From the NCBI GenBank assembly GCA_013290125.1, contig JABCYQ010000005.1, positions 1-64,000 of the forward strand: 64,000 bases of DNA. The letters run 5' to 3'. A program made the position numbers and the translations under genes. The notes beneath the pieces are model-generated. The model did no database searches. It saw only the letters and a list, made by a program, of their open reading frames with translations, and was not told where the DNA came from. Below are positions 12,940 through 24,000 of this stretch, one piece after another; within the stretch, counting starts at the first letter, position 1, and each line of letters starts with the position of its first letter. The DNA comes from Vulcanimicrobiota bacterium (GTDB taxonomy: Bacteria > Vulcanimicrobiota > Vulcanimicrobiia > Eremiobacterales > Eremiobacteraceae).

Positions 12940-13296
12940 CTATGCGGCGGGGGCTCCGTCGCGCTGCCACTTGCGGATGAGATAGGAGATCAGATCCGCC
13001 GTCACTTCGCTGATCCTGACGAACGAGACGCCGACGCCGCGGGCGTCGTTGCGCACCACGGTGCCATACACATAGATAGGATCGTTCTCACCATCGACGT
13101 CGAGGTCGATCGAAACCAAGTCGTTCGTACCGATCGGCATCGACGTCCGCAACAGAACGCCGCCCGAGCCGATGTTGACGATCTCGCCCGGAAACGACTC
13201 CGGCGAGCGCTCGCGATGGACGTGGACCGGCAGCGCTTTCGCGACGCGGTCATGCTGACGGCGCTCCGAGCCCGTCTCCTTGTGTCCTTGCGTCAT
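12940..13296 (-). CDS. PilZ-domain protein
   Basis: A 118-residue single-domain protein. The c-di-GMP binding signature is visible: an Arg pair in RRQHDRV near residue 12, then NIGSGGVLL near residue 44, which matches (D/N)xSxxG. It may therefore bind c-di-GMP, and would act by contact with another protein. The ATG overlaps the stop of the upstream membrane gene by four bases, so the two probably work together. Confidence 0.88.
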   Translation of the reverse strand: MTQGHKETGSERRQHDRVAKALPVHVHRERSPESFPGEIVNIGSGGVLLRTSMPIGTNDLVSIDLDVDGENDPIYVYGTVVRNDARGVGVSFVRISEVTADLISYLIRKWQRDGAPAA

Positions 13297-14021
13297 GGGG
13301 TATTGTTATACAGCTTGACGTCGCCGACATGCCACGCCCAGTACCACATCCGCGACATGCCCCATGCGAAGTGGCTCCAGACGTAGTATTCCCATGCCCG
13401 CCCCTGCGGGAAGATGGCTACGACGACGAGGATCGCGACCGTGTATCCGGACACGCCGATGCTGTTCCAGAACTTCGTGCTCTTCGTCGCTTCTGCTTTG
13501 CCGCGCATCGGCGACGGCTCGAAATACGTCTTGCGTTCTTTCGCGACGGAAAAATCTGCGTTGTTGGGAACTGCGCGCGAGTAGACGGGTTGCACGCCGA
13601 TCTGATCCGTTGCGAAGTTCCTCGTGGACGTTCCCGGACCGCCCGTTGAATTGAACCCGCCTGCGTTCGGCGGCGGCGGCGCTTCGGCGAGGCCGATCAG
13701 CCGGTCGATCTTTTGTTTGCCGTCATCGTTGATCTCGACGAAATCGGCGAAGGTCTCGTAGCCGGCGCCTTCACCCATCGTCGTCTGCGTTCGGACCCGA
13801 ACGAGGCCGCGTGCGGTCGCGTTAAGTGTGCGCATGTCGATCGTGGTGAAAAGAACGGTGCCATCAGGGATGGCTACCGCCAGAGTCGCGACAAAGCCGG
13901 TCTTGTCGATGCGCTTGACCCGGCCGGTCTCATTGAGCCCGAGGTCGGCGTTTCGCACGGTCACAACCACCGGCAGTGTTATCGGCGGTGGAACGTGTTC
14001 GGCGCCCAAGGCGTCCGCCAT
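13293..14021 (-). CDS. PilZ-like N-terminal domain plus C-terminal membrane segment protein
   Basis: A protein of 242 residues with no recognised name. The N-terminal third (VVVTVRNADLGLNETG...) looks like a PilZ-type beta barrel, but lacks a clear RxxxR motif. A Pro/Gly/Asn-rich linker follows, then one hydrophobic segment (VSGYTVAILVVVAIF) and a Trp/Tyr-rich tail. The ATG at 14021 is used; a TTG five codons upstream would sit closer to AAGGA. It is coupled to the downstream PilZ gene. A role in c-di-GMP-linked surface behaviour is only an inference. Confidence 0.7.
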   Translation of the reverse strand: MADALGAEHVPPPITLPVVVTVRNADLGLNETGRVKRIDKTGFVATLAVAIPDGTVLFTTIDMRTLNATARGLVRVRTQTTMGEGAGYETFADFVEINDDGKQKIDRLIGLAEAPPPPNAGGFNSTGGPGTSTRNFATDQIGVQPVYSRAVPNNADFSVAKERKTYFEPSPMRGKAEATKSTKFWNSIGVSGYTVAILVVVAIFPQGRAWEYYVWSHFAWGMSRMWYWAWHVGDVKLYNNTP

Positions 14022-14149
14022 AGTGTTCGGATGCAATCCTTAATGAAGAAGACAGGAGCGGGATTCCGCTCACATTCTAGTCTTCGGACAAAAACCGATG
14101 CCACTTGACCCCGTAGTGACCTTCGTCACAGCGCGTTATGGCGCCTTGG

Positions 14150-17100
14150 TCAGGCCGTTCGCGTGCCTTCGAGGCTACGTAGCAGTTCGTCGTTGACGCG
14201 TTGGTACTCGGCGACGGCGCCATGCTCGCTCGAGATCGCGATGTGAGCGCGCGAATCAGCGAGCACGCGCTTGAGGTAACGCCCGGTATGTGAAGCCGGA
14301 TCCGCCGCGACTTCCTCGGGCGTGCCCTCCGCGACCAGCTTACCGCCTTTCTCGCCGCCTTCCGGCCCGAGATCGATGACGTGGTCGGCAGTTTTGATGA
14401 CATCGAGGTTGTGCTCGATGACGAGCACCGTGTTGCCGCTATCCACCAGGCGCTGCAGAACGCGCAGCAGATGTGCGACGTCGGCGAAGTGCAGGCCGGT
14501 CGTCGGCTCGTCCAAGATGTAGAATGTACGGCCCGTGCTCCGCCGCGACAATTCGGTGGCGAGCTTGACGCGCTGCGCTTCACCGCCTGAGAGCGTGGTC
14601 GCGGACTGGCCCATTTGGATATAGCCGAGACCGACGTCGCAGATCGTGCGCAATTTGCCCGCGATGCGCGTCTGATTCTCGAAGAAATCCGCCGCTTCGT
14701 CCACGCGCATTTCGAGCACGTCCGCGATCGACTTGCCTTTGTACTTCACTTCGAGCGTCTGCTGGTTGTAGCGCCGCCCCTTGCAGGTCTCGCACGGCAC
14801 GTAAACGTCCGGCAAGAAGTGCATCTCGATGCGGATGATCCCGTCTCCGTCGCACGTCTCGCAGCGTCCGCCTCTGACGTTGAACGAGAAGCGACCCGGC
14901 GCGTAGCCGCGGGTGCGCGCGTCAGGCGTCATCGAGAAGAGCTCGCGGATCGGGTCGAACGCGCCCGTATATGTCGCCGGATTGCTGCGCGGCGTTCTGC
15001 CGATCGGCGACTGGTCGATCACCACGACTTTGTCCAACCGGTCTAAACCTATCACTTTGCCGTAGGTCTCGTCCGGCGGTTGGCCATGAAGATGGTGCGC
15101 AAGCGCCCGATGCAGCACCATGTCGACAAGGGTCGACTTACCCGAACCCGATACGCCGGTGACGCACGTGAAGACGCCGAGTGGAAACGCCACGTCGAGC
15201 CCGTGCAGATTGTTGGCGTTCGCCTTGCGGACGAGCAAGGTGCCGGTCCGTTCGCGCCGGCGCGGCGGGATCGGGATGAACGCCTCGCCCGTGAGGTATC
15301 GCCCGGTCAGCGATTCCGGATTTGCCGCGATATCGCCGATCGTGCCGGCCGCAAGAACGCGGCCGCCGTCTTTGCCTGCGCGCGGGCCGATGTCGACGAT
15401 GAAGTCCGCCTCGCGCATCGTGTCCTCGTCGTGCTCGACCACGATCAGCGTGTTGCCGAGATCGCGCAGCGTCTTCAGCGTGGCGAGCAAGCGCGCGTTG
15501 TCGCGCTGGTGCAGCCCGATCGACGGCTCGTCCAACACGTAGAGCACGCCGACCAGCGACGATCCGATCTGCGTGGCAAGTCTGATGCGTTGCGCTTCGC
15601 CGCCCGAAAGCGTGGTGGCACTGCGGTCGAGCGTGAGATACTCGAGGCCGACATTGACGAGGAAGCCGAGCCTCGCCCGCAGTTCCTTCATGATCTGGCG
15701 TGCGATCTGTTCTTCACGCGCTGTCAGCGTCAGCTCTTGGACGAACGTCAGCGCCCGGTCCACAGGCAACGAGGTGAGCTTCGCGATGTTGAGGCCGCCG
15801 ATGGTGACGGACAACGACTCGGGCTTCAAGCGCGCGCCGCCGCAAGCCGGGCACTTGATCGAAGTCATCAGTTTCTCGATCTCGGCCTTGACGTAGTCGG
15901 AGGATGTCTCTTCGTAGCGCCGGCGCAGCGTGGGGATCACGCCTTTGTACTGCGACTCGTACGTCCACTTCTTGCCCGCTTTGGTCCTGAACGTGAACGC
16001 GCGCTTTGAATCTAGCCCGTACAGGATGAGGTCGACCACGCTTTCAGGCAATTTGTTGACCGGCACCTCGATGCCGTAGCCCTCGGCTTTGAGGATTGCC
16101 GCGACTTGCTGGAAGTAGAACGCGTTCATCCCCGCCGAGAGGTTCTTGGTGAACGGCACGATCGCGCCTTCGCGCACGGCTTTCGTGCGGTCGGGGATCA
16201 CGAGTCGCGGGTCGATCTCGATCTTCATGCCGAGCCCGGTGCATTCCGGACACGCGCCGAACGGCGAGTTGAACGAGAACATCCGCGGTGCGAGCTCTTC
16301 GAACGACAGCACGCAGTCGATGCATGCGAACTTCTCGGAGAAGTTGATCTCCTTCTGCGACTGCGATCCGGGCGGCGAGTGCAGCACGATCATGACGCCT
16401 TGCGTCAGCTTGAGCACGGTCTCGACCGAGTCGGTGAGACGTCGACGAAGGTCGGGTTTGATGACGAGCCGGTCCACGACGATTTCGACGCTGTGTTTCC
16501 GCTTCTTGTCCAGCGAGATTTTCTCGCGCAACTCGCGCATGACGCCGTCGACCCGCACGCGCGCGTAGCCGTCTTTCACAGCCTGCTCGAAGAGCTTCTG
16601 GTACTCGCCCTTCCGGCCGCTGACCATCGGGGCGAGCAGCTGCACGCGCGAACCCTCCGGCAACGTCAGCAGTTGCTCGACGATCTGCTCGGCCGATTGC
16701 GGCGTTATCGACTTAGCGCAATTCGGGCAGTGGGGAGCGCCGATGCGCGCATACAGCAGCCGAAGGTAGTCGTAGATCTCCGTGACCGTACCGACGGTCG
16801 ATCGCGGATTGTGGCTCGCCGATTTCTGGTCGATCGAGATCGCGGGTGAAAGCCCTTCGATGTAATCGACGTCGGGCTTGTCCATCTGGCCGAGGAACTG
16901 GCGGGCATACGAAGAGAGCGACTCGACATAGCGGCGCTGGCCTTCGGCGTAGATCGTGTCGAACGCGAGCGAACTCTTGCCGGAGCCGGAGAGCCCGGTG
17001 ATCACGATCAGCTGATTGCGCGGCAGCGTCAGGTCGATGTTCTTGAGGTTGTGCTCTCGCGCGCCTTTGATGACGATCGAATCCAAGCCGTGACGCTGCG

Positions 17101-17161
17101 GTACGGCCGCAGCGGGCACGGCATGGCGATGGGGTGTCTTACCATTTTTTCGATCTGCCAT
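14150..17161 (-). CDS. uvrA: Excinuclease ABC subunit A
   Basis: A 1003-residue UvrA, the damage-recognition ATPase of nucleotide excision repair. The first Walker A is [12 protein letters not shown] (Lys62) and the second is [13 protein letters not shown]. Both ABC signatures LSGGEAQR are present, and both zinc modules can be seen (CIDC...CPEC and CETCDG...CETCKGRR). The Walker B of the second half is [11 protein letters not shown]. The start at 17161 leaves about 25 residues before the usual [14 protein letters not shown] opening; the open frame continues upstream but without support. No clear ribosome site or LexA box was found. Confidence 0.97.
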   Translation of the reverse strand: MADRKNGKTPHRHAVPAAAVPQRHGLDSIVIKGAREHNLKNIDLTLPRNQLIVITGLSGSGKSSLAFDTIYAEGQRRYVESLSSYARQFLGQMDKPDVDYIEGLSPAISIDQKSASHNPRSTVGTVTEIYDYLRLLYARIGAPHCPNCAKSITPQSAEQIVEQLLTLPEGSRVQLLAPMVSGRKGEYQKLFEQAVKDGYARVRVDGVMRELREKISLDKKRKHSVEIVVDRLVIKPDLRRRLTDSVETVLKLTQGVMIVLHSPPGSQSQKEINFSEKFACIDCVLSFEELAPRMFSFNSPFGACPECTGLGMKIEIDPRLVIPDRTKAVREGAIVPFTKNLSAGMNAFYFQQVAAILKAEGYGIEVPVNKLPESVVDLILYGLDSKRAFTFRTKAGKKWTYESQYKGVIPTLRRRYEETSSDYVKAEIEKLMTSIKCPACGGARLKPESLSVTIGGLNIAKLTSLPVDRALTFVQELTLTAREEQIARQIMKELRARLGFLVNVGLEYLTLDRSATTLSGGEAQRIRLATQIGSSLVGVLYVLDEPSIGLHQRDNARLLATLKTLRDLGNTLIVVEHDEDTMREADFIVDIGPRAGKDGGRVLAAGTIGDIAANPESLTGRYLTGEAFIPIPPRRRERTGTLLVRKANANNLHGLDVAFPLGVFTCVTGVSGSGKSTLVDMVLHRALAHHLHGQPPDETYGKVIGLDRLDKVVVIDQSPIGRTPRSNPATYTGAFDPIRELFSMTPDARTRGYAPGRFSFNVRGGRCETCDGDGIIRIEMHFLPDVYVPCETCKGRRYNQQTLEVKYKGKSIADVLEMRVDEAADFFENQTRIAGKLRTICDVGLGYIQMGQSATTLSGGEAQRVKLATELSRRSTGRTFYILDEPTTGLHFADVAHLLRVLQRLVDSGNTVLVIEHNLDVIKTADHVIDLGPEGGEKGGKLVAEGTPEEVAADPASHTGRYLKRVLADSRAHIAISSEHGAVAEYQRVNDELLRSLEGTRTA

Positions 17162-17246
17162 GGAGGACGTGATGAGTTCGGGCTGTGTCTGTGAGCGCCC
17201 TTGGTCGGCGCGGGAGGTGGCCGGATTTGCTCGAAGTCGTCTTTGA

Positions 17247-17987
17247 ATGCGACAGCGCTGTCTGCTCTTATATATCGCGTCAACTTTTGTCATGCTTTTG
17301 GCCGCTGCTCGGCCGTGCACGGCCGACACCGCGATCGGCGTTCAAGCACTCGCGCTATCCGGACATCACTACGATCCGGGCAACAATCTGAACGGAAGCG
17401 GCGCGGGTGCGCTCTTCGAAATCACGCAGCGGTGGAAAGCGGTCCGTATCTACGTCGAAGGCATTCCGGTCGTCGACACGGCTCACACCGTAAGCCCTCG
17501 CTACGGTCCCTTGACGCAGAGCTTCGGATTATTCAACGCCGTCGCAAGCGCTCGGCTCGACCGGGGCGGGCACTTCTGGGCCGGAATCGGGAGCGGCATC
17601 CTCGCGCAGCGCACGCCATTCCTGAATTATCCTTTTAATGGGTGGGATCAGGTCAACGCGTCGCGATTGGCCGGGGCGCGCTACGAACTGCAAACCTTTT
17701 GGCCGTCGCGTGGCCCTACGTTTTGGGACCTCTCACTCGCAGGCGTACCGCGCATGCACGGAACGGACTATCTCACCGTCAACTTCCCGGGCGGTGTGAT
17801 CCATCGATCCGAGGGCGAGACGGCGGCGCTCACCGATATCGCCGCTGATTATGGGATCCGACACGGCCGGTTCGAGTACTCGCTCGGCCTTCGTTGGATC
17901 AATTTCTCTGCGAATTTCGTCACGGGCAGAGCGGCAGACAGAAACGTCGGCGCGGGGCCGACGCTCAAGGTGCTCTGGATTATCTGA
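17247..17987 (+). CDS. Exported protein, probable outer-membrane beta-barrel
   Basis: A 246-residue protein of unknown function. A signal peptide ends near residue 26 ([10 protein letters not shown]). The rest is made of alternating short strands with aromatic ends (for example [26 protein letters not shown]) and ends in a hydrophobic strand TLKVLWII, which fits a small outer-membrane barrel. That structure is inferred from pattern only. It is divergent from uvrA. Confidence 0.65.
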   Translation: MRQRCLLLYIASTFVMLLAAARPCTADTAIGVQALALSGHHYDPGNNLNGSGAGALFEITQRWKAVRIYVEGIPVVDTAHTVSPRYGPLTQSFGLFNAVASARLDRGGHFWAGIGSGILAQRTPFLNYPFNGWDQVNASRLAGARYELQTFWPSRGPTFWDLSLAGVPRMHGTDYLTVNFPGGVIHRSEGETAALTDIAADYGIRHGRFEYSLGLRWINFSANFVTGRAADRNVGAGPTLKVLWII

Positions 17988-18361
17988 ACGGCCGACGATC
18001 GTCGGCCCGTCGACTTCCGCACGGCATGCCCCGCGAGGACGCTCCTTCGCTCGCATCCAGCTCGCTACGTCGCTCGATTCGCTCGTCGCTCTCGCCATCC
18101 GTGGCTTCGCTCCTCGTTCAACGCCTCGCTTGGGCATGCCGTGCGTTCGTCGTCGGCCGCGTATATCGCCTCGGCATCGCTGGCGATGTCGATAGCCGGG
18201 GCGTCTGAGGCGGCGAAAGCCGCCGAAGTCGAGCGGCGGAAATAGACTATCCCGATGTTCCGCCGCGTCCCCCGCGAAGACATCGCCGGGGATGCCGAGG
18301 CACGCAAAAAAAGAGGGCCGACGTAAAGTCGGCCCCTTCAAAGCGGTCCCGTTGGATGATC
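17988..18361. other. Intergenic region with long-range inverted repeat
   Basis: No gene is seen. The region opens with a family B-like palindrome (GCCGAC-GATC-GTCGGC, about 17990-18006). A perfect 14-base inverted repeat, CGCACGGCATGCCC at 18018-18031 and its complement at 18132-18145, encloses about 100 bases rich in CTCG steps. A family B unit closes the region at 18315-18340. It may be a structured RNA or an old insertion; neither is proved. Confidence 0.55.
18315..18340. repeat. Family B palindromic repeat
   Basis: GGGCCGAC-GTAAA-GTCGGCCC-CTTCA, preceded by an A-run, just beyond the 3' end of the DUF1036 gene on the minus strand. Read toward the left of the window it could end that transcript's opposite neighbour, but its main identity is the interspersed family B. 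Confidence 0.8.
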
Positions 18362-18778
18362 CTAGTGGAACGTGTACGTGTAGTCCGTGCTCGTATCGCC
18401 CGTGTCTACTTTGAAGAACGATTTCTTCGCAAAGTTGCAGTCGCTGTCGGCATGTTTCAAGGTGAAGGCCGTGCTCGGATCGACGCAGTTGTCGTAGTCG
18501 CCGGTCCACGTGTGCTGGTCACCGTCAGCGAAGAGATAATAATAGCGGTTGTCGAGGTCTTTCCCGATGGGCGTGGCGCATTCTCCGTCGGCGAGATTCC
18601 ACCATCCCTCGCTGACCCAGCCGTCATCGTCGCTTCCATAGTATGCGATCGCCACGGCGATTTTTTCGCCGGATTGATTGCAGACGCGGAAACTCGCGAG
18701 TGCGGGCGCCGGATGCAGCGCCGTGAGTGCGAAGAACGCGATCGCGCCGACAGCGGCGACGGCGATGTGCTTGAACAT
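18362..18778 (-). CDS. Secreted DUF1036-like protein
   Basis: A 138-residue exported protein. A signal peptide ends near ALAS at about residue 27. The mature part opens with FRVCNQSGEKIAVAIAYY and contains GWVSEGWWNLADGEC, the pattern I recall for DUF1036, a family of small Cys-containing exported proteins of unknown function. Four Cys residues probably form two disulfides. The ATG at 18778 has GGGAGGAA upstream, which settles it against a longer frame. Confidence 0.82.
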   Translation of the reverse strand: MFKHIAVAAVGAIAFFALTALHPAPALASFRVCNQSGEKIAVAIAYYGSDDDGWVSEGWWNLADGECATPIGKDLDNRYYYLFADGDQHTWTGDYDNCVDPSTAFTLKHADSDCNFAKKSFFKVDTGDTSTDYTYTFH

Positions 18779-18891
18779 GCTTGTTCCTCCCCAGTCGTGT
18801 GTTCGTCTCATACGACTAGAGGTAGGTATGGCAAATTTCACTCGTGCGCGAATTGTGATAGCGCGCACGCCGCCGAGGAAAGGAATCGAGC

Positions 18892-19602
18892 TTACGCTAT
18901 GCGCTCGAGCGCTTGAGGCAGGTCGCGCATCGAGGCGATGACCGCTTCCGCCGGCCGAGCGCCGGCCGGCGGCGGATCGCCGTGAGGGTTGACCCAGACC
19001 GCGCGCATCCCGGCAGCGTGCGCGCCTTCGACGTCGCGATTGAAGCGATCGCCGACCATCACGCTCTCGTCGGCTGCGACCTCTAGCAGACGCATAGCAT
19101 AATGGAAGACAGCCGGATCGGGTTTCACCATGTCCAAGTCGCCGGCCATGACGACGTGATCGAAGAAGCGGCCCAATTCGAGCGGCGCGACGCGCGCTTC
19201 GTGCGTCTCGGTGAACCCGTTCGTTATGATGGCGAGGCGATATCGATTGTGCAAAGCTGCCAAAACGGGAACTGCATCGGGGAAGTACTCGACCCGTTCC
19301 GCGCGGATCGCGTCGTAGCGGCGAGCAAGCGCTCCGGCAAGCGCGGAATCATCTATGCCGAAAGTCTGAAGCGCGCGCCGCCACATCGCCCGCCTTATGC
19401 CGCCCTTGGGTGGCTGTCCGGCACCGGGACTAAGACCTTCCCAAAACGCGATCGCCGCATCGAGATACGCCTTCGCGAGCTCCGCCGGCGCGATCCCGCG
19501 GTCCGCCGCAAGTTCTCGCGCGACGAGTTCGGCGCAGCGCTCGGTCGAGATAGTATCATCCACGAGCGTGTCATCTAAATCGAAGAAAATTGCCCGCAAC
19601 AT
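18892..19602 (-). CDS. HAD-superfamily hydrolase, YjjG/PynA-like
   Basis: A 236-residue HAD subfamily IA hydrolase. Motif I is FFDLDDTLVDD near residue 8, motif II is AIITNGFTE, the motif III Lys is in DMVKPDPAVF, and motif IV is VMVGDRFNRDVEGA. The DD after the DxD and the ITNGF segment resemble pyrimidine 5'-nucleotidases, but the substrate is not certain. The start at 19602 places motif I at the N-terminus as usual. It is divergent from the efflux operon. Confidence 0.9.
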   Translation of the reverse strand: MLRAIFFDLDDTLVDDTISTERCAELVARELAADRGIAPAELAKAYLDAAIAFWEGLSPGAGQPPKGGIRRAMWRRALQTFGIDDSALAGALARRYDAIRAERVEYFPDAVPVLAALHNRYRLAIITNGFTETHEARVAPLELGRFFDHVVMAGDLDMVKPDPAVFHYAMRLLEVAADESVMVGDRFNRDVEGAHAAGMRAVWVNPHGDPPPAGARPAEAVIASMRDLPQALERIA

Positions 19603-19700
19603 GCCGTCCCACCAATGCGTCAGCGGGTCGCAAAGGCCCTTGACCAAAGGGGCGATAAAAGCACAATGACTTCGACGCTCGGGTCGAGTATAGCGGCACC

Positions 19701-21068
19701 ATGACGATTTCAGTTCGCGCGACAAAAATAAGCTTGAAACCTATTCTCCCGGCTGCGCTTTTGGCGGCGACGATCGTCGCGTCCGGCTGCGCCCATCGCG
19801 GTGCAGGCGGCATGCCCGGCGGATTCGCATTTCCCGTGTCGGCAGCGCCGATCAAGCGCGGCGACATCGCGCAGACCTTTCGCGTGACGGGCACCGTCGC
19901 GCCGCTGCAGACAGCTGCGCTCTCGTCAGTCGCATCGGGCACGATACTTTTGGTGAACGGTCAGATCGGCCAACACGTGTCGCAGGGTCAGCTCCTCGTC
20001 AAGATCGACGACAGCATTCTGCAGGCGGAACTGCGCCAGAACCAGGCGCTGTTGGAAGCCGCTCAGGCGCACTATGCCTCAGTACAGGCAAACGCGACCG
20101 GCACTATGTCGAGCGCCAATGCCGGACTGGCTTCAGCGCAAAGCGCCGCTTCGACCGCCGACTCGACATACCAACGCGACCGCGCGTTGTTCAAGCAAGG
20201 TTTTGTCTCGCAGCAGGCGCTGGACGAAGCGCAATCTGCCGCTGCGGCTGCCGACGCTGCTCTCCGGTCTGCACAAGTAGCGGCCGCGAACGCCAATCTA
20301 TCGCCGCAAGGACCGAGTTCGGCCGTCGCGGATCTGCGCAACGCGAAAGCGGCGGTGGACACGGCGTCGGCGGCCGTCGAAACAGTTCTCAGCCAGATCG
20401 ATCAGACGAACGTGCGCGCGCCGTTCGATGGCGTCATCGTCAATCGCGCAGTCGATCCGGGTTCGCTCGCAGCTCCCGGAACGCCGCTGATGGAAGTCGA
20501 CCAACTGAATCCGGTCTACGTCAATGTCGGCGTATCCGGAGACGGGCTGACCTACGTCCACTCGGGCACGCCGGTCGCGATAACCGTCGGCTCGATTCCG
20601 GGCCGCACGTGGAACGGAACGGTTTCGTACTTCAACTTGGCGGCCGATCCGGGCACGGCGTCGTATACGGCGCGCATCCGCATCTCGAATCCAGATCTCG
20701 CACTGCGCGGCGGCATGGTCGCGCAAGCGGCGTTCGTACAAACGCGCAAGAGTGCCGTGCTGCTCGCGCCGACTGCATCCGTCTATCAGACCGACACCGG
20801 CTACTCGATGTTCATCATCGATAAGGGCATGTCGAAGGTCGTTCCGGTCGATGTCGGTATTCAGAACGACGACTTCACCGAAGTCAGCGGCGCGGGCCTT
20901 GCGCCAAACGTTATGGCGATCTTGAACCACGCAGCCACGCTCCAGCCCGGCATGCCGGTGCAGCCGATACCATCGGGCGGCGGGGGTCCTCCGGCCGGCG
21001 GAGCGCCGGGCAAAGCACACGGCACAAAGCCGCAAGGCAGCGGACAACCGAAGGGCGGATACCACTAA
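19701..21068 (+). CDS. RND efflux periplasmic adaptor lipoprotein
   Basis: A 455-residue membrane-fusion protein. A lipobox ASGC places the lipid on Cys30. The biotinyl-lipoyl half motif is GTILLVNGQIGQHVSQGQLL, a long Ala/Gln-rich hairpin follows (about 110-230), and then RAPFDGVIVNRAVDPG and the beta-barrel part. The C-terminus has an unusual Gly/Pro/Lys tail. It would link the inner-membrane pump, encoded three bases downstream, to an outer-membrane channel; no such channel gene is in the operon. Confidence 0.94.
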   Translation: MTISVRATKISLKPILPAALLAATIVASGCAHRGAGGMPGGFAFPVSAAPIKRGDIAQTFRVTGTVAPLQTAALSSVASGTILLVNGQIGQHVSQGQLLVKIDDSILQAELRQNQALLEAAQAHYASVQANATGTMSSANAGLASAQSAASTADSTYQRDRALFKQGFVSQQALDEAQSAAAAADAALRSAQVAAANANLSPQGPSSAVADLRNAKAAVDTASAAVETVLSQIDQTNVRAPFDGVIVNRAVDPGSLAAPGTPLMEVDQLNPVYVNVGVSGDGLTYVHSGTPVAITVGSIPGRTWNGTVSYFNLAADPGTASYTARIRISNPDLALRGGMVAQAAFVQTRKSAVLLAPTASVYQTDTGYSMFIIDKGMSKVVPVDVGIQNDDFTEVSGAGLAPNVMAILNHAATLQPGMPVQPIPSGGGGPPAGGAPGKAHGTKPQGSGQPKGGYH

Positions 21069-21071
21069 CCG

Positions 21072-24000
21072 ATGCAATTCTTCATCACGCGGCCGATCTT
21101 CGCATCGGTGTGTTCGGCGGTCATTCTCCTAGCTGGCGCGCTATCGATTCCGTCCCTGCCCGTGGCGCAGTACCCGAACATCTCTCCGCCACAAGTCTCC
21201 GTGCAATCCGAGTACATCGGCGCGAACGCAGAGACCGTGGAGACGTCGGTCACTAACCCTCTTGAAGCCAGCATCAACGGCGCCGAGGGCATGCGCTACA
21301 TGTCGTCGAGCAGCACGGCGGACGGCGCGAGCTCCATCACCGCCACATTCGACCTCGGCCGCGACCCGGACAAAGCCGCGCAAGACGTTCAGACGCGCGT
21401 CAACGAGGCGCAAGGTCTACTGCCGGCTCAGGTCAAGCAGACCGGCATCATCGTCAGCAAGAACTCGTCGTCGTTCGTGATGGCGCTTGCGATCACGTCG
21501 GACAATCCGAAGTACGACAGCCTGTTCTTGAGCAACTACGCGGACCGCTACGTCACAGAAGCACTGCAGCGCGTGAAAGGCGTCGGCAGCGTCCTCGTGT
21601 TCGGCGAGCGCAAGTACGCGATGCGGCTGTGGCTCGACCCCAACAAGTTGCAGTCGTACGGCTTGACGGCCGACGACGTCACGACGGCGCTCTCCGAACA
21701 GAACGTCCAGGTCGCGGCCGGACAAGTGGGCGCAGCGCCGTCGCCAACCGGCCAGCCTTACACGCTCAACGTGCGTGTTGCCGGCCGACTTACAACGCCG
21801 GCCCAATTCGCGAACATCGTCGTCAAGAGCGGCACCGGTTACATGGTGCGCGTCTCCGACATCGGCCGCGTCGACCTCGGAGCGCAGGATTACTCAACGA
21901 ATCTGAAGTTCGACGGCAAGACGGCGATCGGCATCGGAATCCTGCAGTTGGCGAACGCGAATTCGCTCACTGTTTCGCAGGGCGTCAACGACGCGATGGC
22001 GCGCCTCGCGAAAGATTTCCCGCCGGGAGTTCGCTACGACATCGCGTTCGATGCGACGACCTTCGTCGACGAATCCATCCATGAAGTGCTGCAGACGCTG
22101 GCGCTCGCGATCTCGCTTGTCGTCCTCGTGATCTTCCTTTTCTTACAGGATTGGCGCGCCACGCTCATCCCCGCGTGCACGATCCCGGTTTCGCTGCTCG
22201 GCACGTTCGCGTTGCTCAAGGCCTTCAATTTCTCCATCAATACGCTCACGCTCTTCGGCCTGACGCTGGCCACCGCATTGGTCGTGGACGACGCGATCGT
22301 CGTCGTGGAGAATATCGTCCGCTACATCCACGAGCACAAGAAAACGGCAAAAGAAGCTGCGCCGTTGGCTATGGCCGAGATCGCGAGCGCGGTCATCGCG
22401 ACATCGCTTGTGCTGCTCGCCGTTTTTGTGCCGGTGGCATTCTTCCCAGGGACGACGGGCGAGCTCTACAAACAGTTCGCGCTCACAATCGCATCCACGA
22501 TCACGATCTCCGCATTCACAGCATTGACTCTAGCGCCCGCGCTCGCGGCAGTTCTGCTCGAAGGCGAAGCGCCGAGCCACAACGCGTTCATGCGCGCCGT
22601 CGGCGGCTTCATACAGCGCGTCCGCGATTTCTACAAGCGCTTGCTGCCCGGCATCGTGCGTCAGCGCGCCTGGGTGCTGTCGATCTTCGTCGTGCTCCTT
22701 GTTGCGACGGTCTTCATGTTCAAGATCGTGCCCACTGGTTTCATCCCCGATGAAGACCAGGGCTACTTCATCGTCGTCGCGCAGGGACCGCCGGGCTCGC
22801 CGCTCGAGTACACAGACAAGATCATGGCCCAAGCCTATGCGGTCTGCAAATCCGAGCCGGACGTCACCGACGTGTTCAGCGTCTCGGGCTTCTCATTCTT
22901 CGGGTCGGGCGCGAACAACGGCATCATGTTCGGCAAGTTCAAGCCGTGGTCTGATCGCCGACGGGGGGATCAATCCGCGCAGGCGATCATCGGACGGATC
23001 AGTGGCAAGCTGTTCGGCATCACGGGCGCATCGGTGTTCGCGTTCAACCCGCCGGCCATTCAGGGCGCGGGCAATATCGGCGGCTTCGACTTGGAAGTGG
23101 AAGATCAAGGCAACCTCGGCATACCGGCCCTAGCCCAGACCGCCGGCACGATCGAGTATCGCGCCAACACCGACATTTCGCCCCGCGGCACTCCGCTGTT
23201 GAACTCCGTCTTCACGACCTTCCGCGCAGATAGCCCGCAACTCGAGTTGAACATCGACCGCGATGCCGTACAGGCGCTGCACGTGAAGTTGAGCGACGTC
23301 TTCGACACGCTGCAGGTGATGCTCGGCTCGGATTACGTGAACGATTTCAACTACCAGAACAAGTCGTACCGCGTCTACGTGCAGGCGGATGCGCCGTACC
23401 GCTCGCGGATCGAAAACCTCAATAACTACTACGTGAAGAACACCTCAGACGCAATGGTGCCGCTGAGCTCGTTCATGACCGTGACGCGCACGCTCGGTCC
23501 ACCTGGTATCTACCACTATAACTTGTTCCGCTCGATCGAATTCAACGGCAATCCGGGTCCGGGCGTGTCCTCCGGCCAGGCGATCGAAGAGATGCAAAAG
23601 CTGATGGGCCAGATACTGCCCCACGGCATGACCTACGATTGGACTGGCACATCGCTCGATCAGATCGAGGCCGGCAGCGTCACGATCGTCATCTTCGGAT
23701 TGGCGGTGGTGTTCGTATTCCTCGTGCTCGCGGCGCAATACGAAAGCCTGGTGGATCCGCTTATCATCATCATGGCCGTGCCGCTCGCTATCTTGGGAGC
23801 GCTGGGCGCCGTCTTCTTGCGCGGCACGCAGAACGATATCTTCTGCCAGGTCGGCCTGGTCATGCTCGTGGGCCTTGCGAGTAAGAACGCGATTCTCATC
23901 GTACAATTCGGTAATCTCCTGAGGAGTCAGGGCGTCCCTGTTGCGCAAGCGGCGCTGCAAGCGGCGCAGACACGGTTGCGGCCTATCTTGATGACGTCGT

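Noticed and set aside
17249-17260. LexA-like palindrome GACAGCGCTGTC near uvrA
   Set aside because: It lies inside the first codons of the divergent exported-protein gene and does not match a known SOS box; one copy is weak evidence.
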